Assembly (NCBI RefSeq): GCF_023278565.1
Contig: NC_064682.1
Location: 930,001-994,000 of the forward strand
Direction of reading: 5' to 3'
Source of the DNA: Colletotrichum lupini
Taxonomy: Eukaryota; Ascomycota; Sordariomycetes; Glomerellales; Glomerellaceae
DNA length: 64,000 nucleotides
Under the pieces are notes generated by a model. That model saw only the letters and a list, made by a program, of their open reading frames with translations. It had not been told where the DNA came from and did not search any database. A program made the position numbers and the translations under genes. Below, piece after piece: positions 38,700 through 49,009 of this stretch. The stretch's first letter is position 1, and each line of letters begins with the position of its first letter.

Positions 38700-39388
38700 T
38701 CAGGTATCTCGCAATAAGTCCCTAACCGTGTCCTGGAACTTGATGGTGTGTAGGTAAAAGGTCACGAAAGTTGTCCCCACGGCAAGTAGTGCCCACTGGA
38801 TCGTGGTTAGAATTACAATGCACCAGCACCAGAAGTCAAACAATTTACCTGTATCATGCTCCCGCTGTTGCTGTTAATCGCCCTCAGGGCTTGCCCTATG
38901 AACGCTAATGCGCTTGCTTGTAACAAGAGAGCAACCCAACTCCCAGCCCCCACGACTGCTCTTGGTAGTTCGTGACTGCGGCCCCCCTCTGTCCTCTCTA
39001 GCGCATCGAGGAACATCTCATCTGTTTGCATCAACTGTAGAATGAGTGCGATCATCAATGAGACCGAGGATGTAGCTGCTGCCCACGAGAGCCAGTACGA
39101 AGCGTCTGCCGTAGCCTGAACGGCAGCTGCTATGGGTGGATTAGTCTCATTGGTTAGAGGAACACCGAAGAAGTTTCCTCCCGTAGCAAATCCTTGGCTA
39201 GCCGAGATGGAAACGGAAACCGTGATAGTGGCAGTAAATGCGACAAGCTGAAGATACGCAGAAAATGGCGGATTATGTGGCCGTGACGCACTAGCATGCG
39301 GTGGTTGCCGGTTGGTGCCTGTGGCTCCCGACACAATTGATGGTCCCTGGCCGCCGGTTGGGGATCGTGGCGTTGATGTCGTAGCCAT
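38700..39388 (-). CDS. Hypothetical four-helix membrane protein
   Basis: Two exons, complement of 38700-38795 and 38849-39388, with a 53-bp intron (GTAAAT...CCAG); 211 aa. The start is the ATG at 39388 (AAGATGGCTACG). An N-terminal region of about 45 residues rich in Ser, Thr, Pro and Gly is followed by four hydrophobic segments. They begin near AYLQLVAFTATITVSVSIS, then YWLSWAAATSSVSLMIALIL, then GSWVALLLQASALAFIG, and finally, in exon 2, WALLAVGTTFVTFYL. The protein ends in a charged tail (KFQDTVRDLLRDT). Splicing adds the fourth segment; without it the frame ends after 13 unrelated residues, which supports the intron. No family is recognised. It lies head to head with the HNC-motif gene at 39840, 451 bp away, so the two could share a promoter region. 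Confidence 0.75.
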
Positions 39389-39839
39389 CTTCACTCAACA
39401 GAAAGGACTCAGCCTTGAACCAGTTTGCAGTCAAAGCGCGCAGAAACCTGGAGGTGGGTAGATGATGTGGTGTAGGAGAGTGTAAGAGTATGACACCTGA
39501 CTGCAAATGTCACGCAAGACACGGCCACTATTTATGTCGAGCTCAACAAGCTATCGCATCGCGAGCTGACGATCTTTGGCTTTGTTGGCTGAGCTAAGTG
39601 CTAGTCTCGGTTGCCTTACTGGACTGCACCGCGTCCGACTCAGGAAGAAACGCCAAAACGAGGCAGTGCCACCGAAAGAGGCGTCGGCCGTGGCAATATA
39701 AATGTGCATATCTCCAAGGCATCCTAAAGAAATTCTAGGCATCGACTGCCTGCAACTCGCTTCTTATCCTTTGATGATCGCCCTGTCTGTTCTCTTCTTC
39801 GACCTTGGCCTGAGATAGTAACTAGTTTCCAAGCAAATC

Positions 39840-40690
39840 ATGGGTGCATCACAGAGTCGAGGTCCAACGACCCCCAAAGGAGTTACAGGTAAGCAAAATG
39901 GTTAGATCAGTGAAACACAAAACTCCAAATGCAGTTCTTACTCTTTATTGTCGCAGGCTCGGTGCTACAAACGCGACTGGAGATGGAAGGAATTTTGGGA
40001 CAAGAAGGCTTGGGCATCATTCGCCATATTATCAGCCACCAGACACCTGGTTTAGTCACCCGGGTCATATGGAGCAGAGAGCACAGCACTTTGCAACACG
40101 AGTACCTGTTGGTCTGCATCACAGGTCAAGAAGAGGCAAGAACTTCGTGGGTTAGACTTGAACGAATGGGCCATTTGGGCAAGCAGGCAACAGACAAGGA
40201 AGCAAAGTTGATGTTCATACCGGCACCTTGTAAGTCAAGCCTGGTTCACCATGACGACGAGACTTTACACGATGTCGATCTTGGTCCGTTGCCTCCAACG
40301 TTGGCGAAAATGGCAAACATACTCTCAATAATCCACCAAGCAGCATCCGACTACACATTCCTTCACCACAATTGTTGGTGGTTTGCTAGACAAACCTTTA
40401 CCGTTCTCTTTACTCGCTTCATGCCTGATGGACCTCAGAAAAGGAGACTTCAAGGGAAATGTATCATGAAGAATCTAGAACAGGCAGAAGCACCGTATCA
40501 TTCTGTGTGGCGTGGACGGCTGATCCGAGGAATGCTGTTGTTTGTTACCGCACCTGTGTTCCCTATTGCTTGGCCAGTCATTGTTGTAGGAACGGCAAGC
40601 ATATCTGGATATGCCATGTGTGTGCTTTGGAAGACTTCAAAGAAGATTGATGTTCAGATTGATGATTATTTGGGAAGTGTTGCGAAATGA
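39840..40690 (+). CDS. Putatively myristoylated membrane protein with HNC motif
   Basis: Two exons, 39840-39888 and 39957-40690, with a 68-bp intron in phase 1; 260 aa. The protein begins MGASQSRG, a good N-myristoylation context (Gly2, Ser6), suggesting attachment to the inner face of a membrane. The middle contains QHEYLLVC (His64) and FLHHNCWWFARQ (Cys156). This is again a His-then-Cys arrangement like permuted papain-fold proteins, with the Asn-Cys pair followed by aromatic residues. The C-terminal third has hydrophobic stretches (MLLFVTAPVFPIAWPVIVVG and following) that could form one or two membrane helices. The function is unknown; a membrane-associated thiol hydrolase is a guess. The small first exon is supported by the frame-preserving junction and the start context. 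It resembles the gene at 4821-6121 in motif order but not in overall sequence. Confidence 0.75.
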
Positions 40691-41391
40691 TTATAAGCTC
40701 AATTTCGGCAAAGCGTTGGGCCCGTATCATCCGGTGCGAAGAGGCTAGCTTTCGGGGTTGACTTCCTCGAGGATTTGAAATCATTTTCCATCTTACTAGA
40801 TCTCTTGGGAAGTACGCCATGTCGATAAAAGAAACACAGTTCTTGATACATTGTGGCTCATTGTGCATCTCCTACCTAATTAGCAAGTTGCAACCAGGCA
40901 AAGAGCCTTGATGAAATATGGACCTTATTAGCAGTTTCTTCACATAGAGACCTTCTGGACAGACACTGCTGAACAAGTTCAATATTTGAAGTCATCAAGT
41001 GGAGCAGCTTAAGGCTGAGTATAATCTTCTCGAGTCTCGTGATGTACTTACAAAAGAGGGTGAAGTAGGTGTATGGGTGTACGAGAACATCGCGGACCGA
41101 GAGACATATGGTATGTGCCAGAAGCTCTCCAAAGGCTTTCATATTAGCCGAGGATTCAGAAGGAGATGATATCCGATGTGTCGGCGGTCGGTCCGGTCTT
41201 TGCAGTGTCCCTAGATGCGGGGTATTCGTGCTGCCAGCTGAGTAACCGAAATGTCTTAGATATCCGTTGAGTGATGCCCTCGTACCAATCTGTACTTATT
41301 ACGAACCTGTCAGTTTAACCTCAAAAATCTGTGCGGGGTACAGATTGTGTTTCTACAGTCGGTGATTTCCAAGCTCTAAGTGCAACGCGTC
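40691..41391. other. Intergenic region before the aldehyde dehydrogenase
   Basis: About 700 bp between two plus-strand genes: the 3' flank of the HNC-motif gene and the promoter of the aldehyde dehydrogenase. Only short open frames are present; no further element was identified. Confidence 0.5.
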
Positions 41392-44300
41392 ATGTCCGCC
41401 ACTACCAATACCGGCCGCTCTGAGGCACTGAGCTTCAACGATCATTTTGTCCAAATTATCGACGGAAAACCTTCTCCAACAGAGAAGAATCGTCATGGCA
41501 TTAATCCAGCAAACCTGACTGCGAAAGCAGAGGTCCCTATCGCTACGCGCAAGGATCTTGATCTTGCCGTCGCTGCAGCAAAAGATGCCTTCAAAGCATG
41601 GTCGAAAGTTTCGTACGAAGACCGAAAGACGGCAGTTTTGGCATATGCGGATGCTGTGGATAGCCACCGAACCCAGTTCAGAGACTTGCTGATCTCTGAA
41701 CAAGGAAAGCCAGTATGAATGCTAAGCCGCAGTCTTGTTTGTAGCATCAAATTGCCGAGCTACGCTTACACTTCCTAGATACCTCAAGCAGATGCCGAGA
41801 CAGAGGCAGCGATCAGCTGGATTCGTGGCATGGCCGGTATCCCACTACCGGAGGATGTTGTAGAGGACACCGATCACCGCACCGTTATCACTCATTATGC
41901 TCCTCTGGGTGTAGTCGGCGCTATTGTTCCTTGGAACTTTCCCTTGCTTCTCGCGACGGGCAAAATCGCACCTGCCCTCCTGACTGGAAATGTGATCATT
42001 GTCAAGCCATCGTAAGGATGTTGGCACACTGGGAAACTAAGTCGACCCACCCCCTTTTGGCCACCCCCCCCTTTTGGCCACCCCATTTCTCCATCCCAGC
42101 CACCGCATTAAAACCCTACCTACGATTTTCAAACTACTATAATAATTATAAAAATCGTCTAAATGCAATTCTTTTTTATATACTTATTTATCGATATATA
42201 ATAGTCTCATATACCGAAAATAAAGTTATTTAGGCTCTTAAAGCTATTAAAAAAGGTCTCTTAGTTAATCGGGCCTCGATTAAGTTCGGAGTTCTAAGGT
42301 TAACTCTTTATAACTATAAGAGAGGCTACTAAACGAGGGTAATAGTATTCGTAAACCTCTAGAGGCTTCTTTTATAATAAGAAGACTAGCTAGCTTAGTA
42401 AGTTCGTATTTAATATAATCTAAATATTATACTAACTTACGAATAGCTTATAAAATTCGCTAAGCGAGTTCTAAGATCCTAGGAGGATATAAATCCTTTT
42501 AAAAAGAGATAAATAAACGCTTTTTTAAAGAAGAACTTATTAATTAAGGTCTAGAGAAGTCGTACTATTAATTCGAGGCGTCTAAATAGGGCTATTACTA
42601 ATATAATTAAGTTATAGTTTAAATTACTTAATATACTAAAGATTAGTAATATTAAATAAGCTAATAAGTATAATATAAATAAGACTAGTATCCTAGAGAG
42701 TAAGGGATTTAATAGCTTAGTTTTAGGTAAGGTAAAGACTATAGTAGTATAAAAAAAAGAGCCTAGTTCGCATATTTAAGTATCTATAATTAAGTATATC
42801 TTTATTAATAATCGAGCTATTAAACTACTAGTTATATATAAAGGAAAGTTAGTATAGTAGTAGTAGTTTCTATTTAAACTTAACCCTTATACTAGTTAAG
42901 AGTTTATAGTAATAAATAATAACTAGACGACCGATAAGACTACCCTTAAGTAGTTAAAAATAGTGTTCTTATTATAAACTAAGACCCCCCCCCTTAGGGG
43001 GCTTAGTATACTTAATAAGCCTCGATTATTAGTTCTAAATAGCTATAGGAATTATATAACAATAGAATTTATATAGGAATATTATAAAAATAACGTCTAC
43101 TTATTATTCTTATTACTATATACTTCCTATATCCTTTAGCCGTTAGATATAGCTATTTTTAGACTTATTAAGTCTAAGTATAAGAAGGAGCTTAGTAAAG
43201 AGGATATAGTAAATAATTCTATTATTATTAAAAAGTAGTACTTCTTAAGCTATTATTAAAAAGCTCGTTTAGCTAGTCTAATATTATTAAATATACGAAG
43301 TAGGTAGAAAGTAACTGGACTATATCCCCCTAATATAGCTAGACTACTTACTAATCTAATAGTCCTACTTAACCTAGTTATACTAACTAAAAAGACCGCA
43401 GATACTAAGTAAGTAACTAATAATACTAAAAAAGCTATTAACTAGGTATTAGTAGCGTCTATTATTAACTAGTTAATACTTAAGAAAGCTAGCGAGCTCT
43501 GCGATTAGTTAAAGTTATTTATAAAGCTTAGTCTAAACTATAATACTTAATAACTACTATTTAAAAAAATAAAAAAGGCATTTAGCGAGTAGGCCTATTA
43601 TTTAGTAGTATCTTAGTACTATATTCGAGTTTTAGAAACTAAAGTTAACTAATTAAGGTTATAAAAAAAGAAGAGTATACTAATAGACCTAAATACTAAG
43701 TTCGTAAATATTTAGGATATATAAAGAGCTTAGGAGGACTCTAGCGACCGTCTAGTTAGTCCTAGTCGACTCGTAAGGGTCGAATTACTTAGGGAGAATA
43801 ATAACTATATTATTATAGTAATAGAAGATAGTTAATTAATTAAGTATAGTTAGTAGCGATGTTTTGATACTATGTTTTAATAGGGTGGCCAAAAGGGGGG
43901 GGTGGCCAAAAGGGGGTGGGTCGACTTATGCTATGGATGCTAAGAAACTCGCAGACCATTCACCCCGTACTGTGGGCTGAAGTTAGTTGAACTAGCACAA
44001 CAGTTCTTTCCGCCGGGTGTGGTTCAGTCTCTGAGCGGAGACGACGACCTTGGCCCTTGGTTGACAAGTCACCCCGGCATTGACAAGATCAGCTTCACTG
44101 GATCCACAGCCACAGGGAAATTGGTAATGCAGAGCGCAAGCAAGACATTGAAGAGAGTCACGCTGGAGTTGTGAGTGTATCGGCATTGCTTATTACCTTA
44201 TGGTAAAGACTGACGACAAAAGGGGAGGAAACGATCCTGCTATCGTGTTCCCGGATGTAGATGTTGACAAGATCGCTGAGAAGGTGTGTATGATCCAGAG

Positions 44301-45123
44301 AGTTCGCAGCCTAGTATGACTGATTGAAGTACTTAATATAGGTGGCGTTTTTCGCCTTTCTCAACTCCGGCCAGGTATGTGTTCTTATCCAATCATTCCT
44401 ATATCCCAATACCTTGAGATAATGCTGTAGTTACACAGAACTATTCGCTTACACTTTACATCAGATCTGCCTGAATTTGAAACGTATTTACGTGCACGAG
44501 ACCATCTTTGACCGCTTCAAGGAAGCCTTAGTGAAGCACGTCAAGGGGTACAACCTTGGTGATGGCTCACAACCTGGCGTCACTCATGGACCTCTGCAAA
44601 ACTCGATGCAGTATGAACGAGTCAAGACATTCTTCTCGGACATCGAGTCTCAAGGATGGAAAGTTGCCGTAGGCGGCAACGTTGAGCAGTCTCAAGGCTA
44701 CTTCATCACTCCTACGATCATCGATCGCCCTCCTGAGAAGTCGCGCCTGGTCGTCGAGGAGCCCTTTGGTAGGTTCCTCCAGCCCTTGCCAACCATAAGA
44801 GTTTTGGCTCTGATGCATTTTGAACAGGTCCCATTGTTCCTCTCCTTTCCTGGAGCAGCGAAGATGAGGTTGTTTCCCGCGCCAATGACACGTCGATGGG
44901 CCTTGGAGCATCCGTGTGGACAAACGATTTGGAGAAAGCTGCCAAGATTGCTAGGCAAATCCAAGCAGGCAATGTTTGGGTCAACACACACTTCGATCTC
45001 ACACCTTTAGCTCCATTCGGAGGGCACAAGGAGAGTGGTATTGGAACTGAGTGGGGTGCAAATGGCCTGAAAGGGTTCTGTAATGTGCAAACCCTATTCC
45101 TCAACAAGCAGGTTGTTAGTTGA
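41392..45123 (+). CDS. Aldehyde dehydrogenase (NAD(P)+-dependent), with transposon in intron 2
   Basis: Seven exons: 41392-41712, 41779-42011, 43955-44170, 44223-44283, 44342-44374, 44465-44768 and 44828-45123; 487 aa, the normal family length. All junctions restore continuous family sequence: [62 protein letters not shown] and [11 protein letters not shown]. The catalytic Cys is residue 290 and the general base Glu256, the classic 34-residue spacing. The enzyme oxidises aldehydes to acids with NAD(P)+; substrate specificity is not evident. Intron 2 is 1,943 bp because it contains a complete Fot1-like transposon (42040-43926). Subtracting the element and one TA leaves a 54-bp intron with normal GTAAGG and CGCAG ends, so the gene may still work. 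No stop or frameshift was found in any exon. Confidence 0.92.
42040..43926 (+). mobile_element. Full-length Fot1/pogo-like transposon (1,887 bp), RIP-degraded
   Basis: Terminal inverted repeats begin AGTCGACCCACCCCC and read in reverse complement at the other end; they extend roughly 45 bp and contain a repeated CCTTTTGGCCACCCC unit. Both ends are flanked by TA (42038-42039 and 43927-43928), the target duplication of Tc1/mariner-superfamily elements. Fot1 itself is about 1.9 kb with roughly 44-bp terminal repeats, matching this size. The interior is AT-rich and homologous, in inverted orientation, to the copies at 1-1326 and 49010-50896. Its terminal sequence differs from the other two (GTCGACCCACC instead of GTCAAAGCACC), indicating a separate subfamily. 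It lies wholly inside intron 2 of the aldehyde dehydrogenase. Confidence 0.93.
42170..43420 (+). pseudogene. Dead Fot1/pogo-type transposase
   Basis: Most of the former frame is broken by stops, but the C-terminal part of the DDE domain is readable around 43128-43340. It shows YIL-stop-PLD then [14 protein letters not shown], later KARLA, then NIRSR-stop-K and [12 protein letters not shown]. In pogo/Fot1 transposases these correspond to LQPLD, LK..Y.KEL, AF..KNIRSGW and TGL.P. Stop codons fall where CAG (43137-43139) and TGG (43305-43307) are expected, precisely the C-to-T and G-to-A changes made by RIP. Limits of the pseudogene are approximate. It cannot encode active protein. Confidence 0.75.
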
Positions 45124-46024
45124 GTAGTTTGAACGTTGTCATTCATGCACTCCACCCTCACTTCAAAGACTGAAGTCTGTGATGGATCTCTGGTGGTTAG
45201 TCAGTTGGTCACATATGCATTTCAATCTTATTCTAAACGATTAAAGCCAGCGGCGATCTTCAAGTATCTACCCCTCTTCACAATCATGTATACCGGTTAG
45301 ACGTGAGTCCTTGACTGAGTGCAGCAAGAAGTCTGTTTGAATCATGAGCTCCCCGACATGCCTCTCCTCAATTGTAAGGATATTAGCCTGCAAGTAATAT
45401 TGTTCAAAGTAGATAACTGTTACGGCATTTTTGAACCCTTCAGTCCATTCTTTCTGGTAACGACATGCAGCGTCAGTCATATGAGTGCTGGAGATTGCAA
45501 CTTGGATATTGTTCGATCAGCAGGGGACGATCTACAATTATTAGGAGATAGACACATTATTTCACTTACCGGCAAGGTCCAATCAGCGCTACGAGACCGT
45601 CAAAAATATAATTCCTTCCCTTGCTCTGCGACACGGCGGCCGCCCCCAATGCACATCCCACAAAAACCCCTGTCACTGATCACTGAGAAATACCGCAAAG
45701 CACCAGGGCCCTCACCCAGCTTATGCTTTTTACTCGACGCGTCGCACTCTGGAACTAAAACAGAAAGTCCAAAGTGGCCGCTTTTCCGCTTCCCTAGCTT
45801 GAAAATGGGCCTGGCTACACCGCATACAGTCCAAATCCCGGTCTGGGTCCCATTCGACCACCGACACGTCGCACGACATTACAGTTGCCTGGTATCTGGG
45901 AGGGGGTTGAAGAATGTCTGCGAGTGACTGGGTCTGGGGTGAATCAGCTATTAATATCGACAAGCCCCGCCAAGCCACGTGTGTGCAACTCCAACTCAAC
46001 GACATCGCATTTATGTACACAAAA
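45124..46024. other. Intergenic region between aldehyde dehydrogenase and first SDR
   Basis: About 900 bp: 3' flank of the aldehyde dehydrogenase and promoter of the SDR. An open frame of 202 codons (45319-45927) has no recognised content. An upstream in-frame ATG for the SDR exists at 45914. Confidence 0.5.
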
Positions 46025-46938
46025 ATGGCCGAATTCCTCATTGAAGACAAAGACTTGGTCGGGCTCAAGGGCAAGGTGGCCATCGTGACAGGAGGTTCAT
46101 CAGGCATTGGCCTCGCTGCAGTCAACACGCTTCTTTCACAGGGTGCTTCCGTCATCAACGCAGATATTCAGCCGCCAGCGGAGCAACCCGAAAACTCTTA
46201 CACGTTTGTGAAGACCGATGTCACCGTCTGGGCTGAACAGATCGCACTCTTCAAGAAGGCAAAAGATATCTATGGACGTATCGATCATGTCTTTGCGAAC
46301 GCTGGCCTCGGTCCCCGCGCCAACTATCTGTCTACGGAAGTAGATGAGCATGGCGATCTGAAGGAACCCACTCACCAGCTTCTGGATGTCAGTCTCACAG
46401 GTGTAATGCACACGGCTACGATCGCGATATACTACATGCGGCAACAGGCCGAGGGTGGCAGCATTGTCATCAACGGTTCTACCACCGGTCTCCAACGGCT
46501 TCGTGCCGTGGACTACTGTAAGTTTGAGGCCTTCCCGTGGCTAGCCTTTCCAGCTAACAACACAACTCAGCCACGGCCAAGCATGCGGTCCTCGGATTCG
46601 GACGTGGTCTGATCCCGCTCATCGCATCCGCCAATTTGCCCATCAGAGTCAATACCCTGGCGCCAACGTGGGCGGATAGCAGCGTACTGCCGGACTTGAA
46701 AGGCCTTATGGCCAAGATTGGAGTCGAAATCCAGACCGCAGAAGCGGTTGCCCGCGGCGCAGCGTATCTGATGGCCGATACATCCCGGAACGGGAATGTG
46801 ATTCACGTGCAGCTTGGAAAGTACAAGGAGATTGACGAAGCCGTCCTGCTGCCGGCTTTTGAGTCTATCAAGGGTCCTGACTATCCTGGTGAGGACGAGG
46901 TTCTGCGCCGCCTGCAGGAGCTCATGATGGCCGCGTGA
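46025..46938 (+). CDS. Short-chain dehydrogenase/reductase (SDR) 1
   Basis: Two exons, 46025-46517 and 46571-46938, with a 53-bp intron; 286 aa from ATG 46025. An in-frame ATG at 45914 would add 37 residues, but those look unlike the family, whereas 46025 (AAAAATGGCC) places the Rossmann motif at the usual distance. Motifs: cofactor-binding TGGSSGIG (22-29), FANAG, catalytic Ser152 in NGSTTG, and YSTAK with Tyr164 and Lys168, whose serine codon is assembled across the intron. The C-terminal part (RVNTLAPTWADSSV) is typical of classical SDRs. It would oxidise or reduce a hydroxyl/keto group with NAD(P)(H). It lies just downstream of the aldehyde dehydrogenase on the same strand and converges on the second SDR (269 bp between stop codons). 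Confidence 0.88.
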
Positions 46939-47207
46939 TTGTTTTGTTGTTGTAAGCGTCAGTAAGCCCTGGGATTCGGGCAGGGGCTGGAGTCAAATGT
47001 ACGCAATTTTGAATAATAATTACATCACAATCAGTCTGGAGTTTGACGGTAAACCAGAATTATCAGCGAACAGCCCAAACATCAAAGAAGGCTACGGCCT
47101 CTCAAACAATCGTAGTCAAGCTTACGAGACACGGAAACTCGTTTGGTAAGATCTTGAAGTGACTCCTGAGCGGAATAGCAGCTGTATATTTCGGACTTAA
47201 AGGTAGC

Positions 47208-48066
47208 CTACAACATTGAGAACCCCCCAGAAGCAGAGATAGTCTGCCCAGTAACCCAATTCGCCTGCTCCTCCGCAAGCATAGCAACAACAGACGCAAC
47301 ATCCTCCGGCTTGCCCATACGATTCTCAAAAGGCGTCATGGCCACAATCATCTTGACGTGCTCCCCGTGAGCCTCCGAGGCTCCTGAGTCGCGCGCCATG
47401 TCCGTCTCCGTGACACCGGGTTCAACCGCGTTGACGGTATGTCCCGCCGGGCCCAACTCCGCGGCTAGGGCACGCGTAAGACCCTCCAGTCCGGCCTTGG
47501 AGGCCAAGTAGAGACTCGCGGAGGCGTAGCCGCCCCGCGCTGCGACGGAGGTGATGTTGATGATGCGGCCTGGACGGCGGAGGTGCGGTATGACGGCTTG
47601 AGACATGAAAAAGGGCCCTTTGAGGTTGACGTCGATGCTCTCCTGGAAGTTTGCTGGTGTAACATCTGACACGGGTAGTTTGGACGTTATACCGGCGTTG
47701 TTCACGAGGATGTCGATGTGTTCTCCAAACGCTTTGACAGCGGTCTCGACGACCCGCGCGGGAGAGTCGGGCGAGGACACGTCGGCTCGCACTGCGACGG
47801 CATCCGCCCCATTGCCCAAGGCTTTGACGCTGTTTACTACATCTTGCGCAACACTAACGCTGTTCTCTGAAACAAAAGTGATAACGACCTAGGGGTTCCT
47901 GTCAGAAGTCCAGGCTCATCAATGATCGGAAAACTTGACTAAGATCTGCACTGACGTTTGCGCCTCTCTTGGCTAGTTCAACAGCAATGGCGGCACCGAT
48001 TCCTCTGGAGCCGCCAGTCACGATAGCGACTTTGCCGTGTAGAGACTGAGCTTGCGTGGAGGCCAT
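47208..48066 (-). CDS. Short-chain dehydrogenase/reductase (SDR) 2, 3-oxoacyl-ACP-reductase-like
   Basis: Two exons, complement of 47208-47888 and 47956-48066, with a 67-bp intron; 263 aa starting MASTQAQSLHGKVAIVTGG. Motifs: TGGSRGIG (17-24), VNNAG, Ser151 in NITSVAARGG, and YLASK with Tyr164 and Lys168. The C-terminus carries PEDVASVVAMLAEEQANWVTGQTISASGG, shown here as a description of the classical FabG-like substrate-loop and dimer region, ending SML. The donor is GTCAGT rather than the usual GTANGT; it is the only choice found that joins GAN to VVITF without a stop. The protein would be an NADPH-dependent ketoreductase or dehydrogenase. It is tail-to-tail with SDR 1. Confidence 0.87.
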
Positions 48067-48694
48067 TTTTTTTTTGCAGATCTTCACTGGATTGATGGAG
48101 TATCAGACCACGACGCTAGGACTGCAACAAACGTGGTGGGAGCTGGGAAACGTTCTGAAGATAAAGCGGGGTCCAACCGATCCAAGACTTTTTAAACTTT
48201 GAATTCTTTCCAATAGTAGTTAGGCATCTAGCAAGATCCGGAGGAAAACAACGGGTCTTGTAACACGGCTTTCGGGTGGGATGTCAAGAGTGAAGCTCCT
48301 CGATTCGCACGACTCAAACTCGCCTGTCAACAAACACTAGCTCTGTGCTCCCGGTCCCCGAGACTCCTAGATAGGTAGAATGGCTGCTCGGCCAGAGGTA
48401 AGGCAACCTATTACAAGGGACATTGCACTTCACTTAGGTACGATGGCAGTCAGAAGTGTGAGAAGGATGCTTTTATTTGTTCGAGTGCGCCATCTTCATG
48501 ACAAGATGCGAAGTCCAATTCAGGCTGGCCGTTCTCACTTGCGATCTTGATGCAGCGGGTGCCCCATTTCGCGGCCGATCCCTTTCCTCGCCAATGCTTG
48601 TGCTAAACAACAACGCCATCAACCATGCCGAAAACAATCTATTCCTCCCTCATCGCTTGAGAATGATCAAAGAAACGAACTTGGTCCAGAGAAT
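48067..48694. other. Intergenic region between SDR 2 and the secreted protein
   Basis: About 630 bp holding the promoter of the minus-strand SDR 2 and the 3' flank of the minus-strand secreted-protein gene. No other gene or RNA was recognised. Confidence 0.5.
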
Positions 48695-48946
48695 TTAGAC
48701 GCAAGCGACAGTCTGCGTGCAGCTGTTGCCGCGCTGAAGGCCCTTGCAGGCTTCCTCGTTGGCCTTGGTAGCCTTGGCGTCAAAGGTGTCCGTCTTGCCC
48801 TTCTGGCAGACGTTGGTGTTGCCCGTGCAGAAGAGGTTGGTGCCCTGCTGGCAAACGGACAGGTAGTTTGCGGTCTCGTAGGTGGCCTGAGCGGAGGCGC
48901 CAGCGACCATGATGCTGGCGAGGACGGCGAAGGTAGGGAACTGCAT
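48695..48946 (-). CDS. Small secreted cysteine-rich protein (effector candidate)
   Basis: A single-exon gene of 83 aa. The start at 48946 is in CCAAAATGCAG; upstream in-frame codons run into the transposon end and are not native. MQFPTFAVLASIMVAGASA is a clear signal peptide with cleavage near residue 20. The mature 63-residue chain has six cysteines at residues 32, 40, 47, 67, 76 and 82, enough for three disulfides, and no recognised domain. Size, secretion and cysteine content are those of fungal effector candidates or small extracellular defence-type proteins; no activity can be assigned. A 1,887-bp transposon lies 63 bp upstream of the start codon, between it and a TATA box, so expression may be altered. 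The coding sequence itself shows no lesion. Confidence 0.8.
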   Translation of the reverse strand: MQFPTFAVLASIMVAGASAQATYETANYLSVCQQGTNLFCTGNTNVCQKGKTDTFDAKATKANEEACKGLQRGNSCTQTVACV

Positions 48947-49009
48947 TTTGGCTGTTGTTTGTGGTGGTGATTGATTGAGATCGAAAGGGCGGCAAGTTAA
49001 TACTTGGTA

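Noticed and set aside
42040..43926. Interpretation of the aldehyde dehydrogenase as a transposon-disrupted pseudogene
   Set aside because: The insertion is bounded by valid splice sites of an intron, and all seven exons remain open and in frame.
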